Shown: piece after piece, positions 12,901 to 25,926 of the stretch | Layout: the number at the start of each line of letters is the position of its first letter | Position numbering within the stretch: position 1 is the stretch's first letter | The notes under the pieces: model-generated | The model's database searches: none | Seen by the model: the letters and a program-made list of their open reading frames with translations, nothing else | What the model was told of the DNA's origin: nothing | DNA from: Heligmosomoides polygyrus polygyrus | Lineage: Eukaryota; Nematoda; Chromadorea; Rhabditida; Heligmosomidae | DNA: 64,000 nt | NCBI GenBank assembly: GCA_947396885.1 | Contig: OX377206.1 | Coordinates: forward strand, 16,983,114 to 17,047,113 | Reading direction: 5' to 3' | Translations under genes and position numbers: made by a program

Positions 12901-14797
12901 AATATGTGAACGTTGCGCCGTGCATTTGACCATTACATCGCAGTGTTTAATTATGGATAGCATGACTAAAAATTACGTCCATATAAATTAAAGGACAGTA
13001 GAGACAGCTACATTGAAAAAATCTCGTCATTATACACATCGTTACTGCAGATAAACATCATTAAGCTATCACGAAAGTCAAAATCGTGATGTAATGGAGA
13101 ACTGCACTGTATAGTCTCTCTGTAAGACACATCAAATTTGCTCGGCTTCCCTACACCTTGAAATAAACCTCAAAATATTGTTGTGGTAAAGCGGATAGGA
13201 ATCGATTTTAGTTTATTTATTTATTCATTTATTCTCTAGATGGATAACCATGCAAAAGAAAAACAAGGCAATATTATTCTAAACATAAGTTAAAGTTAAC
13301 GTAAGCAGAAAAACAAAATCAAAACAAGCAACAAGAATCAAAAGATCTAAAAGAGGATTTCAACTGTGCGCTATTGATGGCTTGACACAAGATGTAGGCA
13401 TCATAACGTATTAATCCGTAAGTGCTGCAGTGCTACATGTAAATCTGCGAAAAACGAAAATGTAAACTCCATTTTATAGAGCTTTTTGTTTTATTAAAAA
13501 TTTCTACAAATTTCTCCGTTTTAGTTCTTCAAATTTCTTCAAATAGTGTATCCAAAGGGCTCTTCCGCATTCACACCTGGTTATTTTTTTTACCAAGACC
13601 TTCCACTAGTCGGAGGCTGCAAGTGATATCATTTCCGCGGAAAATCCCAGTTCACGATTCGTTCCGTTTGAGAGCGGCGCACGGGTCCAGAAAACCGAAA
13701 AGGGCTCCTCTCATCAGCCTTTTCGCGGAGGATGTCGTCGTCGGCCAATTGGTCTAGTGGTATGATTCTCGCTTTGGGTGCGAGAGGTCCCGGTTTCGAT
13801 CACCGGATTGGCCCAAATTTTTGCTAAGGATCGAAGTGAAGCAAATTGACGCCCTATGATAAAACCTCCCGATGATAGAAGAAACCGTTGAATTTATATT
13901 ACCTGTACCTTTTCTAGAGGTGACTATCCATACACGTAAAGAACCGAGCAGGTTTCTCTGGTGAAGAGAGCAATTTAAAATGCGCACAATTGTCAGACAC
14001 GCCTGCATGAAGCACAACATGTTGCTTGAAAGGGAAGGCCAGATTTTTCGCAACAGCTGTAGCTAGTAGTGAATAGTATTCAGGAAAGCTGACGGCGTTA
14101 CGGCTTCACAAATACGACGGAGAGCTCCGAAAACCAACGCGATTCGCATGCCTATCGTGTTTCAGCCGACAGGGTGATGACTGGATGGGGACGGAGCTTG
14201 GCAATCTTGTCAAAAAGCTGCGACGCTTTCATCAAGAACGTCTCGAGAAGAGCTTCTGCTATTGATTGACAGTCTTCAAAAGAAAAACGCAGTGTTCGCC
14301 GAGCAGAAGCGCGTTCGAACGAATACTGCCGCGAGGCGGAACTACTACTGAAATGTTACGTCAGACTACGTACTCTGCGTATCAGCGCCGGTCGTCTGCA
14401 TCACGTAGCAGCGTATGAGCGCGAGATTTAAACTATTCAACGCTGTTGAGCTACAAACGTGTGATTGATCCTGTAGGTTACTTTCTCGTGCAAGCAATCC
14501 ACTTCGAGCAGCACAGAATCTCAGCTTGTTGAGGATGCAGTTAAATCCATTCAGATCATATATTTTTTTAAATCAGGTGCTTATTCTTACCTAGTACCCC
14601 TCCTTCCGCACTAAACCTCTTCGATTCGCCCCTTTTTCTTTAACTTTTTAATTTGCTGTCAGGGTTTACTCTACTGGTATGTAGGTGGACGACGCTTGCA
14701 TCCATGGGAAATCCGCCTAGATTAGCTGAAAATGTTTGTCTGGTTTTTTGTTTGTTTGTGTTTTTTCCTTATGTGGCGTGTCTTATGACGTAAATAA

Positions 14798-14832
<35 letters not shown>

Positions 14833-17800
14833 ATCATTCCTTTAAAAACAAGAAAAAACCTCATGTATGTTCATATTTGGGGCGAGTGTAGCGCAGTCGG
14901 AGGAGGCGTGACTGTCGCGTGCACCCGATACCAGGTTCCTGTTTCGGATTTCCCGCCCTGGCCAACCAAGCCTTCCATCCCTCCGGGTAGGTGAATTGGT
15001 ACCAGACTTGTTTTGGAAGGATAAAGCGCTGACTTGTTCATCGGCTGGCCACCGCAAGTCATTGTATGGCCAAATACGCATTCATGTCGCCTCCACGACA
15101 TCTCGTAGAAGTAGATTGCGCTGGCGCATCCCAGAAGGGATTGAGTAACGCCATCCTTTATCCTTTATGTACATATTTGGCACACGTAAACCATTACGAA
15201 AGGACCGTAGCTGACAGCATAAGGAACAACAAATGCGACATCTTCTGCAACCTGCCTTATCACATATTTTTTTGCATTTTTTGTTTGTGAAGATTGCCAC
15301 TGCAAAAAAAAAATAAAAAGGCAAAAAGAGCGTTAAAAGCTGTGAATCAACAATAACGAGACCTTTAGCAATGAGTCATACTTGCAACGAATAATTTTCT
15401 TTATCTGTAAAAAGGAATGATTACGAAAACAACGTGAAACTCTAAGGGGGGGGGGGCGTGGCAGCGTAGAGGGTCGTGTCTGTCGAATGCACACCACATC
15501 GAGGTTCTTGGTTAGGATCCCGACACGGCCAACCAAATCTTCAATGCTTCCGGGGTCGGTGAATTGGTGAAAACTTGTTTGGGAAGAAAAGAACACTGAT
15601 TACTGTTCAAAATCATTGTATATATCAAGTACGCTTACAAATTGCTTCACGATATCATTCAGAAGTAGAGTGCGTGGTGTGTCCGAAAGGCTTCCCAACC
15701 ATGGATACATTAGGGCGTCCTTTACCATTCTGTTAAAAAAAATCTATATGCGAGCCAACTGGGCACCTTGAGTAACGTAGCAGTGAAGCTTAATCATGTA
15801 AAAATTATCAAGATAGCTCTTCCAGGGGTTTGAGCAGCTTGCCAGTACCTCGTCCTTATCTGCTTGCCCTCTCTTGAGCTGAATTCTTTAAGAGTTCGCT
15901 TTTTCTGAAACCAAGGGGCATTTAAACCGGTCGCTCCAGAATATTCCTTCGAGCTCATGAAAGTGCTTGGGATGTGTATCACAGATGCATAATTAATTCA
16001 TGTCGCATGCTTATAGACCAAGAGACTTATCTCTTCAAGAGAAATCTAGCACCATTATGACGAAGCTCAAAGGTGTTGCTGGTCTTGTTTGTTGTTTCAT
16101 TAGCCTGCTAGTGAACCAAAGTTCGCACATGCAAGAATCAGCGCAGCGAAACATGTGACTGGTATATTAATGGTGAGAAATTGGAACAGCATGGCTGGAT
16201 TCGCTTACTTTCTCCCGCACTTTCTGTAATTTGGACTACAGAAATCAGGTTTTTGAGGCATTTTTGGTAACGATTTATATTATAGCGAAAAAACCCTATC
16301 ATCAGGGGCCGTATGCTATTCTCGCCCGACTCGGGGACGGTACCCGGCGCGAAAAATCGATGGCGCATGATGTGCATACCGCGGATGTGGGCGGAGACCC
16401 CCTCATACCCGGCCGGGGACGGTTGGGGAGAGAATAGCATACGGCCCCAGATCTCTTTTGGGTCTGTTCTAGTTGCCTTCGAAAGAATTTCCATTCAGAC
16501 CCGTTGTCCAACCTGCAGTTACCCAACATGCAGGATATGTATCTTGAAGGGTGAATTTTGGTGTCAATTAATCCGTTTTGTGAATCACGCTTCGCTCCCA
16601 ACTCCTACAGAAAATCTTGGAGGAAATTTATGTGTGTCGTTGACCCATCCATTGGTACACAATGGCCAGCCGGTGAACAAATGACTCTTTTAACAGTGGT
16701 TTGTTTGTTTTTATTCCCACAAGGAGGGCGCGTGCACCCGATACCAGGTTCCTGGTTCGGATTTTCCGCCCAGGCCAACAAGCCTTCCATCCCTCCGGGG
16801 TCGGTGAATTGGTACCAGACGTGTCTGGGAAGGATAAAGCGCTGACTTGTTCATCGGCTGGCCACCGCAAGTCATTGTATGGCCAAATACGCATTCAACA
16901 CGCCTCCACGACATCCCGTAGAAGTAGATTGCGTGGCGCATCCCAAAAGGGATTGGGTAACGTCGTCCTTTATCCTTTATCCTTTATCCCCACAAGTGTG
17001 ACAGCAATTCATCTATACCCAATGGATAAAAGGATTCGTTGGTAAGGGCAGAACACAAGCCTTATGCCTCGATTTAGATGCACGAAACCGCGCTACTTGA
17101 GCAGGGCTTTTTATTTCAACTTTTAAGGATTCGCCCTTAAAACACTGACGAGGTCATCGCTGCAGTACGCTACGGTATTTCCCGTGTTCGCAGAAGTGTA
17201 GATTAGTTTGAGTTAAAGATAAGTATGGATATTGCGGAACATAGCATTAGCATTAGGTTTCAATAAGATTTGTATAATTCTCTGTCAAAATATGAGAGGT
17301 GTTGAAGCAGTTTGAGAGGCAGGGTCATGGTGTATATGTGGTGCCACTAAGTGCACAGCTTTAAAGTGTAGGATTTCCCTTTGTAAAGTAGTTTTTCGGT
17401 AAATTCTTTCTGAGAGCGGAGTAGCGCACTAAAGCGACTACAGCAGGATGTGTACCAGCTGACGTTAGAGATGAGCTCAAATATCTCTAGAAGACCATGG
17501 TGATAAATCCTTCTCTAAAAGACATTCCACGCCATTGCCTCGTAGAAATATGTAATAGCATTTTGGATGCGTTCGTCGACCTACCCGACGACTTTTGGAC
17601 GACACGCGGTTGTATCCAATGCACCTAATTAAAGAGGGCTGAGAGGCTACAATCGAATCACATTCTCTCAAACCTGTTTTATCATTGAGCTTATGTCAAA
17701 TGTGCGTAGCGCAGTCGGGGAGGTGCCGGCTGTCGCGTACATCCGATACCAGGTTCCTGGTTCGGATTTCCCACCCAGGCCAACCAAGCCTTCCATCCCT

Positions 17801-20800
17801 CTGTTGCTCGGTGAATTGGTGCGAGACTTGTCTGTGAAGAATAAAGCGCTGACTTGTTCATCGGCTGTCCACCACAAGTCGTTGTATGGCCAAATACGCA
17901 TTCAGATTACCTTCACATTTCGGAGAAGTTGAATGTGTGGCGCATCCCAAAAGGGATTGAGTAGCGCCTCTTTTATTCCTTATCCTTTATCCGTGTCAAA
18001 TGCATAAAAATTCATGGTAAGGCATATAGTATTTAGAATTATAGATAGTGGAAGTGTGACACTCCCTTTTTGTCTTGGAATTACTCCTTTGTGATCGTTG
18101 TAAACTTATTTAATAAAGCATGGAGTTATTTGCCAAGTGGCCAGCAAAATAGAGCCCCAGTCACCAAGCATGAAAATTTGTCTCGTAGACACGTATGTGC
18201 GCAGACGCACGGCGTATCTTAAGGGATCTATTACTATTATTATTATTATTACTTACTCGACGTCGGCTTCTCAAAAACATATTTTTCCTATTTGTCAATA
18301 GAAATTATCATTAAATGCTGAAAAATCCGTCTGAGAAGTATGATGAGCGCAATGCGCCTAAAATGTGCATTTTAAAAAATTGGAAGAACAAATAAAATAG
18401 AAATATTTTGCAGAGAACGGACCTTAATGTAAGAATGAAGTGCGAGAGAAATTTTAGAATGTCATATGACATGGAAGCGGCCGACTAGAACTGTGGACGT
18501 CAGTCCTTTCACATTTCGCAGAGTGCATACGTGTAGTTTATGGAAGAGAATGGACATGTTTTTAAAATCAGTTTTCGTCATCAAATCGATTAGGTGCTAT
18601 TCATTTCATGCAATTTTTCACGAAAACGTGTACATTTACGTTGTCGTCTAAGCAACGTTTCACGAGGAGAACAATACTTTACTACAATACTATCCTTAAT
18701 ATTTTTCAAAAAGATTCTGGGCTGAAGGGGCAAAGCAAACAGGGAGAATTCTAAGCATAAGTGGAAATTAGTTTACGAAATGGAGAAGGCTATTTCTCAT
18801 TGAAAGCTTCGCGTAAAATTTAGTTCGCCTAAATTTACCCAAATCTCGAGAATTATGTCGTTTGCGCTTCTTTACTGATGTTGCAAGGCACTATAAATGA
18901 GTTCAAAGCTGGTTGCTATGCATTTGTGACGAAACACGAAAGTTTAATTTTAAAATTTGGATATTTAATTTAGAAGCTCAAGTGAAGTCGATATTGGATT
19001 TGGAGGAAAGTTATGCGGATATCTTGCACGTCTTCATAGTGGTTGTAATTACTCCGAGCACGTAAAAGCTGCAGTGGGCATAATTGGTACGGCGAAGTGG
19101 CGTTGTATCCCCCGCCCTTTAAACAGAGGCATGGCAAATGGGGGACGGTCAGGAGGTACACCGACCTCTGTTGGGGGGGGGGGGGGGTGCCATCTTCCTC
19201 TCATCCCCCTTGCTCACCCACCCCCAACTCCCTAGGCTTCACCGAGAGTCTAACAGTTGCCTTACGAAACCTTTGGCACGCAAAACAAAAGTTTCCGATC
19301 CACAGAACAGTGGCTGCACCTCCTGACGCCACGCCCCCAGCAGGGGCGGGTGTACCTCCTATCGCGCTGCTGTGGCAAATGTCTGCGTCTCCACTATCTC
19401 GTAAGGCAGCTATTGGGCTCTCGAGCAATCCCAGGGAGTTGGGGGTGGGCGGGACATGGGAACGAGGGGGTAGAACGCTCGACCGCCAGTAACTCGCATG
19501 GTATTGAAGGCTGATACGTCTATTGATCACAAGTCAGTTGATTAGGACAAGCATGCACTGTAGGTGTCTGTTTGTCACGAACAACTGCAAGTGCAAATGA
19601 CAAAAAATGGCAGTTATCAATGCCTCAATCTCTTTATAGGACGTGCTACGCTCCTATTTTGTACTTTATTGCTATTATGGAGGCGAATTCAATGCGTGTG
19701 CAATGACTTGCTTTACCCAATCAAGGGAGTATACATATTTAACGATTAATGATTTAACCAGTTTCATAATTAACGGCGCTTGCAGGTAAATCGTGATCTA
19801 ACAATCTAACGGAATGCTAAAGAAATTAAACATAATTTGTTTGTGTATTGACACTCCTAGAGGGCGCGTGTAGCGCAGTCGGAGGAAGTGTCGACTGTCG
19901 CGTGCACCCGATACCAGCAGGTTCCTGGTTCGGATTTACCGCCTCGGCTAACCAAGCCTTCCATCCCTCCGGGTAGGTGAATTGGTACCAGACTTGTCTG
20001 GGAAGGATACAGCGCTGACTCGACTGACTCGTTCATCGGCTAGCCATTGCAAGTCATTATATGGCCAAATACGCATTCAAATCGCCTCCACGACATCCCG
20101 TAGAAGTAAAATGCGTGGCGCATCCCAAAGGGAGTGAGTAACACCGTCCTTTATCCTTTTTAATCGACACTCCTAAAAAACCCCAGTTCAATTTGGAGAA
20201 GAATCGTCTTTATTTGCTGTCTGACGTGAACTTAGTATACAGAACGTTTCCACTAAATTTTAATCCAAAACAATAATGCGCGGACACTAGTATTTTTTAT
20301 CGAAATTCAATCATTCACCAGAAATTTCACGAAACAAATTTCGTTAAAACATCGTTAGAAGATTTAATGCCTGGGGCCAGATTCATCAACCGCTTACCGG
20401 CCGGCAACGATATATCGGTTATCGTATTACACATTGGATCCGAATGAATCATTTTCGGATTCCCGATTCGGATAACCCTATCCGAATCATAGAAAAATCC
20501 GAGGTCTGCGAAATTGTCCGTATCCGAATCATTCAAAAATCTGGGGTTCTCGAAATCGTCGTTATCTGAGTCATCCAAAAATCCAGGGTCCGCCAAAATA
20601 GCGTTATCCGAATCATATAATTATCCGAAGATTCTGTCGAATTCAATGTATTAAATGAATCATTTTCGGATAACCCTGTCCGAGTCATCCAAAATTCTGA
20701 GATCCGCAAAATCGCCGTTGTCCGAATCATCCAATGATCCAAAGATTTTCGATCGAATCCAATGTATATATCGGATCTGTATCTCTACAGGTCTGTGTCT

Positions 20801-23800
20801 CTCTGTATCACTTACTATGTAGGCCGATATGGTGAATCTGCGGTAAGATGATACCGGCGGTATCGTTGACGAATCTGGCCCCTGGACTTCAACGCACACC
20901 CCTGTACCCAATCTGTGAACTCCGCAGTGTTTTATACTTCCCATACAAGTCTGGTGCGATTTCAACGACTTCAAGAGGGTGGTAGAATGCCTGCTCTGCA
21001 CAGGAACCGAACAATGAATCGATTCGGGATGCAGTCGATAAACGGTGGCTCCACGCGAAAAAAAAGTGTGCCGTGCGACTTTTTTCATTTTGTTACTTAT
21101 ATAACGAACCTACTCCTGTACTGTCTGGTTTGGCGTGACTTACATAAAGAACAAATTTTTACATCACTTTTTTTAAATCTTTCGTTAGACAGATACATAA
21201 TAAAATTGTTCATTTGATCTTAATGTCTTCAGGTCCATTATAAGTAGTCAAATAGTCAGAGAAATAGTATAGAAGAGTAAGTACATTGCAATGATGCCGA
21301 AATTCTACAAAATCCTTGTTCCAGACAGGAATGATTTTGTAGCTTTGTAGCTTTTTATAAAGTAAGACAGTAGATCGTCAATGATGATGAGGAATGTCCT
21401 TAAGCATGTAAAGGTGCTAGGTTTTACTACGCTTTACTGTCTGTCTGTTTTATTCATAATAACCTTGTGAAAGGCAAAATTTATTTAATGATTTTTTTTG
21501 TAAATAATCACTTCAATTGCATATACAAACATTTTTTTGATACCCTGGAGTTTGCAATATAACAAGAGAAATTCAACAAGAAACAAAGTCGTACAAATCA
21601 GCTGTTTCAACCAAATACGAGGTTCGCGATCCAGTACCAAAAATCGACTTGAATCTGGAAGACGTTCGAGAAGAAGCTCAGAGTGTGGAATCGATCAATG
21701 AAAATGCGGTCTGCTGTTGGGCAGAGGGGAGGTCGCAAGGGGGCACCAGGCGCCGCCATCTCGCCACCGCTCGCCGATGTCTGCCAGGACTCGATGAGCG
21801 GAGATGTGGCAGCAGTTGACATCGGCGGTCATCTGTTTACTGTCGCCGTTCCTGAAATTAGAGCCGTGAGCGACGCGTGAGTGCCCAGCAAGCGCTGCGT
21901 CTGAGATTCACGACGGCTTCAGCTCCTTTGGAAGGTTAGAAGGACAACGGGATAGCCGTTCGTATTACTTCCTCGATGTTTCTCAAAGGACTACACACAA
22001 AAATGTCTATTGGTTGGCCACGCAAGTCACCGTATAGGTCAGATAGGCATTTAAGTTGCCTTCACGGTGTCCCGCAGAAACAGAATGTGTAGCACAAATT
22101 GTAGAGGATTGACTGACGCCAACCTTTATCTTTTTATTTCTAAAAAAGTCAAGGTTTAGAGCTTCTCAGGGTAACAATGTATTTGCTTCAAGTGTTCGTA
22201 GAAATTCGGAGTCCATTCGGTGGCTGTCTTGTAAAAGTCTGACCTCCCACCGTTCCACGCATCCACGTATTTGCATCAAGCATATTCCAGATGAGTTTGA
22301 GAGACTTGATCGCAAATCTTGTCCAAGTAGCTCATTTTCTTTCGGAATTCTCTGCATAACTTAGAATCTTCTTAAAACCGATGATTCCTTGAGCTTCACG
22401 ACTATAACTTCGGTATTTCCTCCTAGTGACGCTCGACTTGGTTAATCCTTTATTTGTTCTTTTCAGACCTAAAAAAACAACTTAAACCCTGAAATGTGCC
22501 AAAAGAGGATTGACCAAGTCGAGCTTCATTTAAAGCGAAATCATGACTTACGATTTGAAAGAATCCCCTACGTTCCAGTCTCGAAGGCCTCACACACAAC
22601 GTCGACTTTTGTTAGACTTTCGTTATCAGTATTGCGGTGCCTACTCTAACGGTGAATGTTTCAACGGAAAACTAAACAAATAGTTCCCGGATCTGTTTAT
22701 CTTCTAGGAAATCTTTCGCTCCACCTGAAGTACTCCGGTACAAGGCCATAAATCCACTCCTCATTTTTCAAATATCAGCTCTTGAACCCATTGCCAAGGC
22801 TCATGTAGTGTAACAAAAGTGTTTCTCGTAGCAGAAAAGCTGCATTCAGGCGTTCTAGGCAAGACTCCTTGTCGTTGCGTGTGACACGAAAAAGCAAGAC
22901 GGTGAAGAACTGTAAGACGGCTTCAAGGTAGCGTGATTACTAACGAAATAGAGACAAACAAAACAAAATCAATAGTTACATCGCCTTTGCTGCATTCAAC
23001 TTCAAATTTCTAGTTGGAATACAGTACGTTTTTAAAGTATGAATCCACTCCAAAACTTCCCCATATCTCGTTTTGCGTTTATTTCTGCAGGTCCGCACTA
23101 GCTCCACTAGATTGCTCGTAGTCGAAAACAGGTAACCACTCGCTTTCAGGATTTTTTCGTCTCACACAAAAACATATTCCTTTGAAGGAAATTGGTTGAA
23201 AATTGACGTTTCAAAAGTAGGTATCCACTTGTGAAAAACAAACATTTAACTAAATTCGAAAGTCGATCGGACCACAATTATTTCTTATAACATCAAGCAT
23301 CGTATTATTCATACTACTGACAAGGTTCTGGATGATTTTGCCTTCGCTGGTGTGTGTCACATGTAATCAAAATTTGCACCACGTAATTGAACTGTCGGTT
23401 ATTCGCGTAGACTCGTCGAACCACGATCCCCCACATGTTCTCCAGTGGGATGCTGTAAGGAGAACAGGCCGGCGAGTCCGCTACTTGAATGTTGTGACGG
23501 TGGAGCCAATCTTTGGTCAACCTGGACACATGGACTGCAGCGCGGCCCTACTGCAGAACTGTGTGCGATGTCTTCTGCCTCTTAAGAAAGGCAGAAGGAT
23601 AGACTCCAGTACACTTTGACACTCCAGACTGACCATGCGACACAATGGGCACAACGAAAGAGTACGCTTCATCATTCGGCTGCTGCAGAAGCCGGCAAAA
23701 TTTCGACGAGGGGAACTTCTCGTAGGTCCCTCCAGTAATGTTGTTATCCATCGGAGACTATCCAGATTAAATTTCTTTCATCTTTACCAACGGGAAAATT

Positions 23801-25881
23801 TTTTTCTGGATAGGCCCGATGGATACCGACATTACTGGAGAGATCTGAGAGAAGTCCCCATCGCCGCAACTTTGGAGGCGGTTCATCAGTGACATGGGTC
23901 AGCGGAAAGCTACAGCTTAGTCTTCCTCGTGTCGCATGGTCAGCCTGGAGTGTCAAGCTGTACTGAATTCTATCCTTCTGCCTTTTGAGAGGCGGAAGAC
24001 ATCGCACACATGTTCTGCAGCAGGGCAGCGCCGCAGTCCATGTGTCTATGTAGCTCGACCAAAGATTGGCTCCACCGTCACAACATTCAAGTAGCAGACT
24101 GGCCGACCTGTTCTCCTTGCAGCATCCCAATGGAGAATATGTGGGGGATCGCGGTTCCACGAGTCTACCCGAATAACCGACAGTTCAATTACGTGGTCCA
24201 AATTTTGAATACATGGGACACACATCAGCGAAGGCATAATCATCCAGAACCTTGTCAGTAGTATGAATAATACGATGCTTGATGTTATAAGAAATAATTG
24301 TCGTCCGACCGACTTTTGTATTTAGTAAAAAGTTTGTTTTTCACAAGTGGACACCTACTTTTGAAACGCCAATTTTCAACCAACTTCCTCCAAAGGGTGT
24401 GTTTTTCGTGTGAGACGAAAAAATCGTATTACCAGTTTTCGACTAAGGAATCTAATGGAGCTAGTGCGGGTCTGCAGAAATAAACGCGAAACCAGATGTG
24501 GACAGGTTTTGGAATGGATACATACTTTTGAAGCGAACTGTAGTTCTGATATGGTTATTAAGAACAGCTTGCTTTACCTACCCTAGCCCATGCAGCAATT
24601 ATAGCGCGCGCAGCCGCTTATCTGGACAAACGCTAAAGAAGAAAAATGCCCAGTATAAGGAAGGCATCTTATTGGAAATTTGTTATTTGTACCGGTCATC
24701 GAAGCATTTGCGCAACTGCTGGTGCAGTGCCTATAGAACGTATTTCCTTCTGGATATGTTCCTAACGAAAACTTGAGGATTTAACCCAAACATTGCTAGA
24801 GTAGACAGCATAAAGGATTCCTTAATAGGGAACAATTATCAGAGGCACGCTCGGGGTTAAAAGTTTGTGGAACCTAATTTACTGTCGGCGGCAAAGACAG
24901 GAAAAGACAGTTTAGTAAGCATGACAGCAATGGAAAGAGAATGCAAATAAGTGTACATCAATGTGGTTCATGTCCTTGGGAATATGCCGCAAGACGAAAT
25001 CGGCCTTGAATTCGTACTGTGAACAGCTTCAAAGACAGAACATTCTGGAATGAATAGGAAGAACTAAGCATCTCAAAAATTCTTCATCAAGAGCTCATAG
25101 TTTTTGACTTTACCACTTCTTTATGCCGTTCTCTTTCCGAACAACTTGTAAGAGGTTGAATGCCTTTGGAATATCCGGTTTTGCAAACAGTAGATCATTC
25201 GCTGTTTCAGACGATGCGACGGCTTATCGAAGCACACATCTGAACTCTTGTCGGCTCTTCAGGAGGATATTGCTCAGTTCTCCTCAATCGCCGACTTTGA
25301 CTACAAAAGAAAATTAGCCCGTGCGGCCATTGTTGAAATGGTAGAACAACGAGAGGGAAACTCACCGTCTGTTCCGGAGGACGAACAGCCCATCGAGTCC
25401 ACGCAGTTATTCACGGTAATTTTTATTGCATTCGTGCTCGTTTTGTAGATGATGCAGTGTTGTGGTTAGGAAAAAGCTGTTATTGTTGCCACTTCTTGAA
25501 GGAATGGAGTCGAGAAGGATTGGACGCATGTGGCAGACCATTGGCCACTCAATCATCGGACAGGTATGCAACAGGGGAGGCCGTCTACGTAAATGACATG
25601 AAAATCAAAGGTAAGTACGTACCATTCGATGCTGTGTAACTTTGAGGGTAACTAGAACAATAAGTAGGTTATTGCTTGCAAAATTTGAGCCGTTGAATCG
25701 CACTCTTACATAGAAAGACAATCTGCACATCCCTTGTCTTTCATTCAATAATAATAATAACAATAATAATAATGATAATAATAATGATAATAATAATAAT
25801 GATGATAATGATAATAATAACAATAATAATAATATTAATAATAATAATAATAATAATAGTAATAATAATAATAATAATACC

Positions 25882-25926
<45 letters not shown>

